Shown here one piece after another: positions 9,548 through 17,884 of a stretch of 64,000 bases of DNA; positions within the stretch are counted from its first letter, which is position 1, and each line of letters begins with the position of its first letter. This stretch comes from Herpetosiphon gulosus (GTDB lineage Bacteria > Chloroflexota > Chloroflexia > Chloroflexales > Herpetosiphonaceae): assembly GCF_039545135.1 (NCBI RefSeq), contig NZ_BAABRU010000005.1, positions 346,004 through 410,003 of the forward strand. The letters run 5' to 3'. The notes below the pieces were generated by a model. It saw only the letters and a list, made by a program, of their open reading frames with translations. It did no database searches and was not told the origin of the DNA. The translations under genes and the position numbers were made by a program.

Positions 9548-9577
9548 CTTCAAACGGCCCATTGGGGCCGCTTGAAG
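9548..9577 (+). terminator. Stem-loop after the ABC operon, terminator-like but without a T-run
   Basis: CTTCAA and CGGCCC (9548-9560, joined by one unpaired A) pair with GGGCCG and TTGAAG (9565-9577) around the loop ATTG: twelve base pairs with one A/C mismatch. It begins two bases after the ATPase stop. No T-tract follows, so either Rho-dependent or weak termination, or 3'-end protection, is inferred. Confidence 0.55.
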
Positions 9578-9924
9578 GAGAGAAGAGTGTGTGTGAGGAG
9601 GAAGGATTTGTTTCGAGTATCGCAAGTATAGCTTACGATCAACCTAACAAACAATCCACCTCATACTCCTATCCTCAATTAACCACATGGCCTATTGCTG
9701 CTAATGCCAATTCCCACCTCTACTCCTCAAAATTCGACTGCACGAATAAATAGATAGCTACCGTTACTGCTTAAATTGGCCTAAACAGGAAAAATTAACC
9801 GCAATCGGATCAATTAAATAGGGTAATTAGCATAGATCGAACAGATATTCGTTTATGCAGCGCACATATATGCGTAACCCATCAGCTAAAGTAAGCCATC
9901 GTTAGAGTTCTACAAGGAGGTTGT
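9578..9924. other. Intergenic region upstream of the CRISPR-Cas operon
   Basis: About 350 bp, AT-rich in its right half, holding the upstream signals of cas10. I found no convincing -35/-10 pair. The cas10 ribosome binding site AAGGAGG (9914-9920) is strong. I looked for a detached HD nuclease domain of Cas10 here and found no HD-motif reading frame. Confidence 0.5.
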
Positions 9925-12120
9925 ATGAGTGATCCCCCAGTCATACGGGCATTGAAGAGTATGACAAACTCGGTCAAGGCTTGGGATGCTACGCCACTGC
10001 ATTCGATCTTCGATCAAATTAGCCCCCCAAACGAGCCGAACGCCCAAACTTCAACGCCCTACTTTCTGCAAGCGCAACGTTTTAGCCTAACCGAATCTGC
10101 GCTATTTCCAATCGCCGAACGTCCGCCAGTTTCAGCCGATTTACAAACTCAATTCAATCGTGCAATTGAGCAATGTAACGCCGAGCCAAGCATTCATTTG
10201 GCGCAGATGCTCAGTTTGTTTCACGATTATGCTTGGGCCGTCAGCTACCAGCCAACTGCTGGCGAGGTAGCCGATTCGGTCGTGTCGCTCTACGATTATG
10301 CTCGCACCAAAGCCGCATTAGCCGCCGCTGGCGAGCAAGCCATGTTAGTTGGTGGCGATCTTTCAGGTGTGCAGGATTTTATCTACACCATCGCGGCCAA
10401 TCGCGCCGCCAAAAGTCTGCGCGGCCGCTCATTCTACTTGCAAATGCTGACCGATGCTTTGGCTGGTTGGGTGTTGCAGCAAGCAGGCATGCCTAGCACC
10501 AATTTACTCTACAGCGGCGGTGGGCGTTTTTATGTGATTGTGCCAGCCGCTTGTTACGAGCAATTGGCTCAGTGGCGACGCGAGCTTGGTCAATTTTTGC
10601 TGAATGTCCACGATGGCGAGTTGTATATCGCCTTGGGCGGCGCAACCATCGCCGATGCTGAGCACAATTTTGAGGCTTTGTTTCGCGCCGTCAACGATCA
10701 AGTGACCGCTGATAAACGCCGTCGTTTTGCAACCCTCGATCAGCGAGAACTGCAAACCAAATTGTTCACACCACGCGGCCATCGCGGCAACGAGGATGAT
10801 CGTTGTGAGACCTGTGGCTATATGGGGCCGAGCAGCCAATTTATGCCTGATGACGATGAGGGCAAAATCTGTCGGCTCTGTGAAAGCACGATTAAGCTGG
10901 GATTCAGCCTGCACGATGCCCAATTTCTCTGCATCCGCCAGCCACAGCCCAATCTCGCTGCTGTCAAAGACCGCGCAAATGCAAAGGATATTTTGGCGGG
11001 CTTGGGTTTGCAGGCAGAAATTTGTTTCGATCAGCAGGAATTGCTCAAATATCTCAATCGCAATCCTGAGCAATCAATCCATGTGCAGATTATTCGGCCC
11101 TTTGCAGACGATCTAGCCATGCTGACCCAGCTCCGCGCCGATTATCGCCAGCATGTCTTTAGTATGCGCCCAATCGTCAATGTGACACCCAAGGCTGCCA
11201 AGGGCGAGGTCAAATCGTTTGATCAGCTAGCCAAAGCTAGTCGTGGCATCAAGCGCTTTGGGGTGCTACGGATGGATGTTGATGATCTTGGTGATATTTT
11301 TGGCTATAGCCTTGCCAAAGCTTCGTTGGCCCGTATTTCTAGCCTGAGCGCGGCCTTCTCACGCTTTTTCGAGGGCTGGGTTGGCGAAATTTGTCGCGAC
11401 CAGAACATTGCCACCTCAATCTATCAGACGGATCAAGCGAGCAATCAAGCAACCAGCCATGAACAAATTTACAGCGTCTATTCGGGCGGCGACGATTTGT
11501 TTTTGGTTGGTAGTTGGGATGTGCTGGCCCATGTCGCCAATCGGATTCAGCACGATCTGCAACGCTACACTGGCTATAACCGATTAATCCATGTTTCGGC
11601 GGGATTGAGCCTGCACACCGAGAAATTCCCCTTATATCAAGCGGCCAAACTAGCCCATCATGCGCTTGATCGAGCCAAAGATGCTGCGCCACGCCAAGCA
11701 ATTCGCAAAAATGCGCTGGATTTTCTTGATCAAACAATTGCTTGGGAAGCCTACCCCGCCTTACTCAACTGGCATCAACGTTTGTGGCAACTCTATCAAG
11801 GCGAGCATGGCATGGTGCGTTCGCTGTTGCAAGTGCTAATGGAGTTATATAGCCAATATTACGAGCATAGCCAGCAACGCCAAAAATCGGGCAAAGGCCA
11901 CACCGCCTATGGCCCATGGATTTGGCGCGGCAAATATCAACTAGCGCGAATTCGCCAACGCCACCACACCAATCAAGCACTACAAACCCTACTCGATGAT
12001 ATCGACGAGCTGTTATTTACTGGCTTCGATGAGCCGCATCGGATCAGTTTGCGCACAATCGAGCAGCTTGGTTTAGCCGCTCGTTGGACTCAATTATTAA
12101 TTCGTGAGCAAGGAGATTAA
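9925..12120 (+). CDS. cas10: Cas10/Csm1, type III-A large subunit, lacking the HD domain
   Basis: The protein has 731 residues. It begins at PLHSIFDQIS (24-33), a segment that in full-length Csm1 follows the N-terminal HD nuclease, so the roughly 100-residue HD domain is absent. Next come SLYDYARTKAA (121-131) and GGDLSGVQDFIY (143-154, first Palm). A zinc site follows with Cys 294, 297, 316 and 319. LRMDVDDLGDIF (448-459) and YSGGDD (519-524) give the second Palm with an intact GGDD cyclase motif. A helical C-terminal domain ends the protein. Known role: scaffold of the Csm effector and, on target-RNA binding, synthesis of cyclic oligoadenylate from ATP. DNA cutting by an HD site is not expected. 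It is first in the operon; csm2 starts two bases after its stop. Confidence 0.95.
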   Translation: MSDPPVIRALKSMTNSVKAWDATPLHSIFDQISPPNEPNAQTSTPYFLQAQRFSLTESALFPIAERPPVSADLQTQFNRAIEQCNAEPSIHLAQMLSLFHDYAWAVSYQPTAGEVADSVVSLYDYARTKAALAAAGEQAMLVGGDLSGVQDFIYTIAANRAAKSLRGRSFYLQMLTDALAGWVLQQAGMPSTNLLYSGGGRFYVIVPAACYEQLAQWRRELGQFLLNVHDGELYIALGGATIADAEHNFEALFRAVNDQVTADKRRRFATLDQRELQTKLFTPRGHRGNEDDRCETCGYMGPSSQFMPDDDEGKICRLCESTIKLGFSLHDAQFLCIRQPQPNLAAVKDRANAKDILAGLGLQAEICFDQQELLKYLNRNPEQSIHVQIIRPFADDLAMLTQLRADYRQHVFSMRPIVNVTPKAAKGEVKSFDQLAKASRGIKRFGVLRMDVDDLGDIFGYSLAKASLARISSLSAAFSRFFEGWVGEICRDQNIATSIYQTDQASNQATSHEQIYSVYSGGDDLFLVGSWDVLAHVANRIQHDLQRYTGYNRLIHVSAGLSLHTEKFPLYQAAKLAHHALDRAKDAAPRQAIRKNALDFLDQTIAWEAYPALLNWHQRLWQLYQGEHGMVRSLLQVLMELYSQYYEHSQQRQKSGKGHTAYGPWIWRGKYQLARIRQRHHTNQALQTLLDDIDELLFTGFDEPHRISLRTIEQLGLAARWTQLLIREQGD

Positions 12121-12122
12121 TC

Positions 12123-12557
12123 ATGCCTGAGATTACCGAACAAGAACGTGAAGCAATTATTGCTGGCGATGATGTTGAACTGTTAGTCAAAGCTGCCGAA
12201 AAAATCGGGTCACGCCTGGCCTACGCTCGCTTAACCACCAGCCAAATTCGTGGCATTTTCGGCACCGTGCGCCGGATCGAGATGGATTGGGTGATGCCAA
12301 GTTTGCAGCAGCAACGGGCCGAAGCAGTCCGCCGTGCCCAACGCGAATTTGCTTTGCTGCAACCACGCTTGGCCTATCAAGCCAAACGTGAGCGTGGCGG
12401 TGCGGTTCAAGCGCTCAGCGATGAATTAACGCCAGCGATTAAGTTGGTTATGGGGGCAAAAAATACCAATCCTGATACTTTTTATCAGCGCTTCCGCAAC
12501 TTTGTCGATTTCTTTGAAGCAATTCTGGCCTATCATCGATCATTTGGCGGTCAATAA
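12123..12557 (+). CDS. csm2: Csm2, type III-A small subunit
   Basis: The protein has 144 residues and is mostly helical. The segment AYARLTTSQIRGIFGTVRRI is characteristic of Csm2, and the C-terminal FRNFVDFFEAILAYHRSFGG matches the family end. Csm2 subunits stack along the belly of the Csm complex and stabilise the crRNA-target RNA duplex. The gene begins two bases after the cas10 stop, with its ribosome binding site (AAGGAG) inside the cas10 end. Position between cas10 and csm3 is canonical for subtype III-A. Confidence 0.93.
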   Translation: MPEITEQEREAIIAGDDVELLVKAAEKIGSRLAYARLTTSQIRGIFGTVRRIEMDWVMPSLQQQRAEAVRRAQREFALLQPRLAYQAKRERGGAVQALSDELTPAIKLVMGAKNTNPDTFYQRFRNFVDFFEAILAYHRSFGGQ

Positions 12558-12602
12558 TTTTAAGCCTAAAACCTAATTTATAGCAAATAAGGAAGAAAAA
12601 TC

Positions 12603-13370
12603 ATGTCAGATCAAACACCTAAAATCAAAATTGTTGGCCGGATTTTCGTCAATTTTGAAATTCATGCCTTAACTGGCTTACATATCGGCGGCGCAGCTGG
12701 TACGTTGGCAATTGGCAACGTCGATAATCCAGTCATTCGTAATCCCTTTAACAGCGAACCCTACGTTCCAGGCTCATCGTTGCGCGGCAAAATGCGCTCA
12801 CAATTAGAAAAACTATATGGCTTGGCCCAAAATACTTCGATTGGCCGCGATGTTTCAATTCATTCAGCCAAAACCCAAGCCGAATATGATAATAGCCCAG
12901 TGCTACATATTTTTGGTATTCCCGCTAGTGATTTTCTGACCGAGCCAACCCGCTTGATCGTGCGTGATGCTGCACTAAGCGAACAAACCCGCACAGCCTT
13001 CCGCGATGCCCGTACCGACTTGCCCTACACCGAAGTTAAATGGGAAGCTGCGATCGATCGCGTCACCTCAGCCGCCACGCCGCGCCAACAAGAACGGGTT
13101 CCGGCTGGGGCAATTTTCGACGGCGCATTGACCTTCACGCTCTACAACGATCAAGATACCAAACTCTTCAATACCGTCATTCGTGGGCTTGAGTTGGTCG
13201 AAGAAGATTATTTGGGCGGCCAAGGTGCGCGTGGTAGCGGCCAAGTTGCCTTCAAAAATATTGTGATTAGCTTTCAGCACCACGAAAAGTCGGTGCTCGA
13301 AAAGCACAAAGTTGCTTCGTTAGTCGAATTGCGAGCTTTGTGGTCAGCTCAGGGCTACGCCGCCAAATAA
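12603..13370 (+). CDS. csm3: Csm3 (Cas7 family), backbone and target-RNA endonuclease
   Basis: The protein has 255 residues. Its RAMP/Cas7 features are clear: TGLHIGG near the N-terminus, YVPGSSLRGKMRSQLEKLYG (crRNA-binding region) and the late Gly-rich LGGQGARGSGQVAF. The catalytic Asp that aligns with D33 of Streptococcus thermophilus Csm3 is D41, in GNVDNPVIRNP, so periodic six-base cutting of target RNA should be active. Several copies polymerise along the crRNA. AAGGAAG lies before the ATG. csm4 follows after 11 bases. Confidence 0.96.
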   Translation: MSDQTPKIKIVGRIFVNFEIHALTGLHIGGAAGTLAIGNVDNPVIRNPFNSEPYVPGSSLRGKMRSQLEKLYGLAQNTSIGRDVSIHSAKTQAEYDNSPVLHIFGIPASDFLTEPTRLIVRDAALSEQTRTAFRDARTDLPYTEVKWEAAIDRVTSAATPRQQERVPAGAIFDGALTFTLYNDQDTKLFNTVIRGLELVEEDYLGGQGARGSGQVAFKNIVISFQHHEKSVLEKHKVASLVELRALWSAQGYAAK

Positions 13371-13381
13371 AGGAGCAACGC

Positions 13382-14407
13382 ATGGAATTTAATCTGATTC
13401 GTCTCAAGCCACAGGGGGCATTCCACTTTGGCAGGCACGGCATCGAGATGGAAGCAGTCAGCGAAACCTGCCCATCCGATACGCTCTACGCCGCCCTATT
13501 TTGGCAGGCATTGCAACAAGGCCAGCGCTGGGCCAGCGAGCCGAGCAATCCGCCATTTACAATTTCGTCGTGTTTTCCGTATGTTGATGGAATTCAACTC
13601 TTGCCTGTGCCAATGCTGCCACCCTTGCCCAGCGATAAGCAAAACCCTGGCGAGCGCAAGCAATTCAAAAAAGTGCGCTTTATCTCCAGCGAGATTTTTA
13701 TTAATCTGCTGGCCGGAACCCACTCGCTGCGCGATTATTTTCAGCCAGCCAATGGCGTTGCCTTGCAAAATGGCAGTGTCTTGGTCAGCCAAGCCGAATT
13801 TAGCGCCAAGCAGCGTGATGCCAACAAAGCGCTGTGGAAAATCGAGTCGATTCCGCATGTGGCAGTTGATCGTTGGAGCAATGCTTCGGCCTATTACGAA
13901 ACTGGTCAAGTGCGCTTTGCCGAGGGCTGTGGCTTAGCAATCTTGGCACTTGGCGATATGCAACAACTCATGCAACTCTTGGTACAGGTTGGCATCGATG
14001 GCTTAGGTGGGCGACGCAGCAAAGGGGTTGGGCAATTTGTACCAATCTTGCAAACCGAAACCCTCGATTTACCAGCCGCTACCACCGATTCGGTGATTGT
14101 GCTTTCGCGCTATTTGCCCAGCACTGCCGAGCTTGCGGCGGGGGTGCTCGATCTGCCAGCAGCCTATAGTTTAGAGGATGTGACTGGTTGGATGTATTCG
14201 CCCGCTGCCAAAGCCCAACGCCGCAAAGCAATTTGGATGATCGGGGTTGGTTCGCGCTTGAATCGAGCAGGCTTGGCCCATTCGATCGTTGGCTCAAGCG
14301 TCGATGTGGCTCCAACCTACGACAACCCCAGCGCTGGCGTGAATCACCGAGTTTGGCGGCATGGGCTAGCGCTTACGGTCGGTTGTAGCGTAGGAGATTC
14401 GCAATGA
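13382..14407 (+). CDS. csm4: Csm4 (Cas5 group), crRNA 5'-handle-binding subunit
   Basis: The protein has 341 residues from ATG 13382. A longer open frame reaches 13340 but would overlap csm3, and AAAGGAG just before 13382 decides the start. MEFNLIRLKPQGAFHFG at the N-terminus and the Gly-rich loop GIDGLGGRRSKGVGQF in the middle are typical of Csm4. It caps the complex with Cas10 and holds the eight-base 5' handle of the crRNA. Its stop overlaps the csm5 start (ATGA). Confidence 0.93.
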   Translation: MEFNLIRLKPQGAFHFGRHGIEMEAVSETCPSDTLYAALFWQALQQGQRWASEPSNPPFTISSCFPYVDGIQLLPVPMLPPLPSDKQNPGERKQFKKVRFISSEIFINLLAGTHSLRDYFQPANGVALQNGSVLVSQAEFSAKQRDANKALWKIESIPHVAVDRWSNASAYYETGQVRFAEGCGLAILALGDMQQLMQLLVQVGIDGLGGRRSKGVGQFVPILQTETLDLPAATTDSVIVLSRYLPSTAELAAGVLDLPAAYSLEDVTGWMYSPAAKAQRRKAIWMIGVGSRLNRAGLAHSIVGSSVDVAPTYDNPSAGVNHRVWRHGLALTVGCSVGDSQ

Positions 14408-15495
14408 CCAACTATGGATTAACGATTGAAACGCTCTCGCCAGTGCATATCGGTGCTGGTGGGCCAGATTTGCGCCGCAACATCGATTTCGCGATCTTCA
14501 ACAATATTCTCTATCTACTCAACGTTGATGCGGTGCTTGAACAGATTTTGCCCGAAAATCCCAACGACCGTTTATATCAGCAAATTTTGAATACGCCCGA
14601 TTTAGGCAGTTTTTTAACGGCTGATTTGCTGAGCAAGCATCCAGAGCTGTATTACTACAAACTTGAGGGCGTTTCCAAACTCGACACCATGCGGCCCGTG
14701 ATCAAACATTGGACGCATGCGCCCTACATTCCTGGCAGCAGCCTCAAAGGTGCTTTGCGCAGCGCATGGGTACGCCAACACTATCAGCAGCGCAACCTTA
14801 CTTTGGATATACAGCAATTAAGCGACAAAAAAGAACGCGCCTTTCAGACTCAAGAAGCACGCTTGCTTAGCCCCAAAGCATCACGTCCAAGCCAAGCTCC
14901 CAATTACGACCTGTTTCGGGCAATTCAGCTCAGCGATAGTCAGTCCGCGCCTGATGATGCGCTTCGGCTTTACAACGCTGTGGTTTTTCCAGCGGCCAAT
15001 CAAGGTATTCCACTTGATTTGGAGGCGATTAAGCCGCGTGTAGCCCTGCAAGCTCGAATCAAATTCGATGATTACATCTTGGAGAAGCAGGCTCGGCAAT
15101 TTGGGGTGCACGAGCAAGGATTTAGTGTTGAGTCATTAAAACAGGCTTGGCGCGAACAAGGCTTAGTGCGGATTCAGCAGGAATTAACCTTCTGGACTGG
15201 CCGCCGCGAAGGTGAACATCTCCAGCAATTCTTTAGCAATCTCGCCCAACAGGCCAATGCTGCTCCCGACAACTGCTTCTACATCGACATTGGCTGGGGC
15301 ACTGGTTGGAAGAGCAAAACCCTTGGCGATATCATCAAAACGCCGCAACTTGTCCAGTTGATGCGCCGCTATCGGCTGAGTCGCAAGGAGTATCGTGAAG
15401 GCGATCGTTTTCCGAAAACCCGCCGCGCCGCTCGCGATACCAAAGGTGCATTACGCGTCCCATTTGGCTGGGTAAAGGTAATTATGCAGCCCTAA
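14404..15495 (+). CDS. csm5: Csm5 (Cas7-like), crRNA 3'-end subunit
   Basis: The protein has 363 residues. ETLSPVHIGAGG at the N-terminus and HAPYIPGSSLKGALRSAWV (about 106-124) are the RAMP signatures found in Csm5. The C-terminal part has DIGWGTGWKSKTLGD, a Gly-rich segment usual for the family. Csm5 sits at the head of the complex and takes part in crRNA 3' maturation. It is coupled to csm4 by a 4-base overlap. Its stop is followed not by the usual accessory gene but by a strong inverted repeat and a very AT-rich gene. Confidence 0.93.
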   Translation: MTNYGLTIETLSPVHIGAGGPDLRRNIDFAIFNNILYLLNVDAVLEQILPENPNDRLYQQILNTPDLGSFLTADLLSKHPELYYYKLEGVSKLDTMRPVIKHWTHAPYIPGSSLKGALRSAWVRQHYQQRNLTLDIQQLSDKKERAFQTQEARLLSPKASRPSQAPNYDLFRAIQLSDSQSAPDDALRLYNAVVFPAANQGIPLDLEAIKPRVALQARIKFDDYILEKQARQFGVHEQGFSVESLKQAWREQGLVRIQQELTFWTGRREGEHLQQFFSNLAQQANAAPDNCFYIDIGWGTGWKSKTLGDIIKTPQLVQLMRRYRLSRKEYREGDRFPKTRRAARDTKGALRVPFGWVKVIMQP

Positions 15496-15543
15496 AATTT
15501 TGAATCACTGAATAGTTAAGAATTAATTTATTCTCTTGTATTT

Positions 15544-15594
15544 ATATCAACCACATCAAGTTAAGATAATCTGAATACCTGATGTGGTTGATAT
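15544..15594. repeat. Perfect 15-bp inverted repeat between csm5 and the AT-rich gene
   Basis: ATATCAACCACATCA (15544-15558) is the exact reverse complement of TGATGTGGTTGATAT (15580-15594), with a 21-base loop. It ends 16 bases before the preferred ATG of the AT-rich gene, and no T-run follows. It could end or attenuate the csm transcript, be an operator for a dimeric regulator, or mark a boundary of inserted DNA. Confidence 0.85.
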
Positions 15595-15610
15595 GAAGAA
15601 AGGTTTTATA

Positions 15611-16414
15611 ATGAGTGACTTTTTAGACTATGTTTCATTAATAAAGCGACTAGAGATAATTAAGAATAATTTAAGAATAATTAAAATACAAGAATCAAAT
15701 TATGGAATCGGTGTTCCATTGCATATGGAAAACGAAATCAGAATCTTGTTAAATAAATTGAAGGTAATAAAAGATGAAATTCTATACATTGAAAATAATG
15801 TAATGGATATTATAAATAAATATATAAATGATATGGTTGAGCAAAGATCGAATTATAGATATATTTTTAATTCAAATGGTAGAGAAATGGAGATGGATTT
15901 ACTGTTCCTAGAGATTATTAGAAATAAAAATGATTTTATATATATAAATAATGATGGATTTGATATGTATTTTGATGATTTATTGAATTATATATCGAAT
16001 ACAATAATACATATAAAAATGTTACCTGTATATATAAATTTCTCAAATAAAAGAATTAAAGATATAAATAAATTTATAAAAGAAAATGTTCATAATCTAC
16101 TAGGAATAAAAAGGAAAGATGTATTTTATATACTAAAAAGAAGTTGTGATGGTTATGATATTGATTTTATACCAAAAGTTTATTTTATTTTTTGTAATAT
16201 TGATGAGATACAAAAAATAAAAAAAGATGATTCTATAAATAAGATTAAAAAGCTTTTAAGTATTTTATATAGACCATGTATTTTTATATATAAAGATAAG
16301 ATTGAATATAAATCAATATTTAGATTTAAGAAAATTTATAATATTGCAAATGTTATCGACGAGTTTATTGAAAGAGAGGAAAGTATTATTATTGAGCAGG
16401 ATGATAATTTCTAA
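15611..16414 (+). CDS. Unknown AT-rich accessory protein with an N-terminal conflict-system-like motif
   Basis: I do not recognise the whole protein. It has 267 residues from ATG 15611, which has AAGG seven bases upstream; in-frame GTG 15584 and ATG 15593 lie inside the inverted repeat. Two 60-base lines counted by hand have 13 and 11 G/C, about 20%, against roughly half in the neighbours. Codons are ATA, AAA and AGA-rich, so recent transfer is likely. Residues 21-57 (LRIIKIQESNYGIGVPLHME and the following helix) resemble the motif L-LEEQ-A-YG--PPHI--EI found at the N-terminus of many STAND NTPases and caspase-like proteins of Chloroflexota and cyanobacteria, thought to be an adaptor. Residues 80-267 are alternating beta/alpha, Ile/Lys-rich, and match nothing I know. 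It lies inside the cas operon, 17 bases before the first CARF gene. Confidence 0.75.
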   Translation: MSDFLDYVSLIKRLEIIKNNLRIIKIQESNYGIGVPLHMENEIRILLNKLKVIKDEILYIENNVMDIINKYINDMVEQRSNYRYIFNSNGREMEMDLLFLEIIRNKNDFIYINNDGFDMYFDDLLNYISNTIIHIKMLPVYINFSNKRIKDINKFIKENVHNLLGIKRKDVFYILKRSCDGYDIDFIPKVYFIFCNIDEIQKIKKDDSINKIKKLLSILYRPCIFIYKDKIEYKSIFRFKKIYNIANVIDEFIEREESIIIEQDDNF

Positions 16415-16431
16415 TATGTAAGGAGTTTAAT

Positions 16432-17874
16432 ATGCAACGAATTGCTTTTTGTAATGTTGGCAATAGCGATGTCGCCGTCCAAGGGGCGATTATTCGGCCA
16501 TCGCGGCCTGCTGGCGAACAACATTGGCAGACCTATAACGAACATCAATTTAGTGCGCCAATTATCGATGCCTTTGCTCGTTATTTTCAGCATCGTCAGC
16601 TGATCATTGATCGATTAATCTTGTTTGATACTGATCAAGCTGATACCTCTGCCGGTAACGTGAAAGATCGCTTTGGTGTTAGTTTGCGCGATAAAGACAC
16701 GCTTTGGTTTGGCATGATTTTAGAGCGCTATATTCAAGACCATTGGAGCCATGTGATACGCATGGTCGAACGCCGCACAATTTATAATACTAATCCAAGT
16801 TTGTATGATGATGCGATGCATGCCTTTGGCCAGCAATTAGCCAATATCAAGCATCAGCCTGAAACTGAGTATTATGTTTTAGCAGCTGGCGGAACCCAAG
16901 CTTTTAATAATGCACTCCAATTCAAGGCGATTGCGCGCTTTCGTGAAGCATGCTTTGTGCTCTATAAATCTGAGCATGATCAATGGCCCTATTCGCTTAA
17001 TATTCGCAAACAATTGCTCCATTCGTTCAATATTTCAACTGCAATTCAATTAATTCAGCAACATAACTTTCTTGGGGCAATTACTTTGCTCGAAGGCTCA
17101 GTTGAGCCAGGTATTATCGAATTGCTGCGCTATGCTAAATATCGCGAGGATTTCGATTTTGATTCGGCGCAACAGGTTTTAGCTCAAATTCAATTTGATG
17201 TTGATGGCTCATTGCGCGATCTGGTGCGTTCCATTCAACAAAATGCATATCAAATCAATCAAGCCGATGTGCAATTTCTCTTGGTTGAGCTTTACTACAA
17301 TGCCCAAATTGCCTATACCAACGGACGGTATGCCGATTTTTTGGGGCGCATCTTTCGCTTCCAAGAAACTGTCTTGCGTTATTTGGTTGAAACAACCTTC
17401 AATATTTCGACTGATTATAGTAAAGCGCACAAAGCCGAAAATATGGTCAAATTCAATCAGTTGTTGACCGATGATCCGGTACTCCACGAGTATCTTGAGA
17501 ATGAGCAATTTGCAGGCAATAAACTTGATTACCAACAGTTTTCAGTCCCAGTTTTGATCGCCATGCTCAATTTTGCTAGTGAAAAAGCTGGGCAACGCTA
17601 CCTCAACAAACAACAAGCAGGCCTGAGCATCGGTATCCTCAAAAATCTCTATAAAATTAACAACCTAACGCAAATGCGCAATCAAAGTATCATTGCCCAT
17701 GGCTTTGAGGGTGTATCTCAGGCCATGATTATTAAAGGATTAAAAATCAATCAAGATCAAAACCCTTTAGATATATTACGCGATATTTTAGCTAAAATGC
17801 AGATCAATCTGCCCGAATCGCCGTTTCAGCAGATTCAAACAACGTTAACTCAAAAATTGTATAGCTTGATTTAG
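16432..17874 (+). CDS. CARF-HEPN protein, Csm6/Csx1-like cOA-activated ribonuclease (first of two)
   Basis: The protein has 480 residues. The N-terminal Rossmann-like CARF domain starts IAFCNVGNSDV and carries the ligand-loop motif AAGGTQAFNNAL (151-162). A helical middle follows. The C-terminal HEPN domain has the active-site pattern MRNQSIIAHG with R416 and H423, an Rx4-6H motif. Family knowledge: CARF binds cyclic oligoadenylate made by Cas10, and paired HEPN sites then cut RNA without strict specificity. It resembles the Cas02710-type CARF proteins. AAGGAG lies before the ATG. It is followed after ten bases by a paralogue of the same layout. Ring size of the activator cannot be read from sequence. 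Confidence 0.88.
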   Translation: MQRIAFCNVGNSDVAVQGAIIRPSRPAGEQHWQTYNEHQFSAPIIDAFARYFQHRQLIIDRLILFDTDQADTSAGNVKDRFGVSLRDKDTLWFGMILERYIQDHWSHVIRMVERRTIYNTNPSLYDDAMHAFGQQLANIKHQPETEYYVLAAGGTQAFNNALQFKAIARFREACFVLYKSEHDQWPYSLNIRKQLLHSFNISTAIQLIQQHNFLGAITLLEGSVEPGIIELLRYAKYREDFDFDSAQQVLAQIQFDVDGSLRDLVRSIQQNAYQINQADVQFLLVELYYNAQIAYTNGRYADFLGRIFRFQETVLRYLVETTFNISTDYSKAHKAENMVKFNQLLTDDPVLHEYLENEQFAGNKLDYQQFSVPVLIAMLNFASEKAGQRYLNKQQAGLSIGILKNLYKINNLTQMRNQSIIAHGFEGVSQAMIIKGLKINQDQNPLDILRDILAKMQINLPESPFQQIQTTLTQKLYSLI

Positions 17875-17884
17875 GAGCATCATA

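Noticed and set aside
9337..9753. 138-codon open frame over the end of the ABC ATPase gene
   Set aside because: It overlaps a certain gene in another frame and has no family resemblance or start signal.
10222..10227. His-Asp pair (residues 100-101, FHDY) in Cas10 as a possible HD nuclease
   Set aside because: It lies in the segment just before SLYDYARTKAA that aligns with the non-catalytic linker of Csm1, and no further HD-domain motifs surround it.
10504..11073. 189-codon open frame on the minus strand inside cas10
   Set aside because: Antisense shadow of cas10, which has clear motifs in the plus frame.
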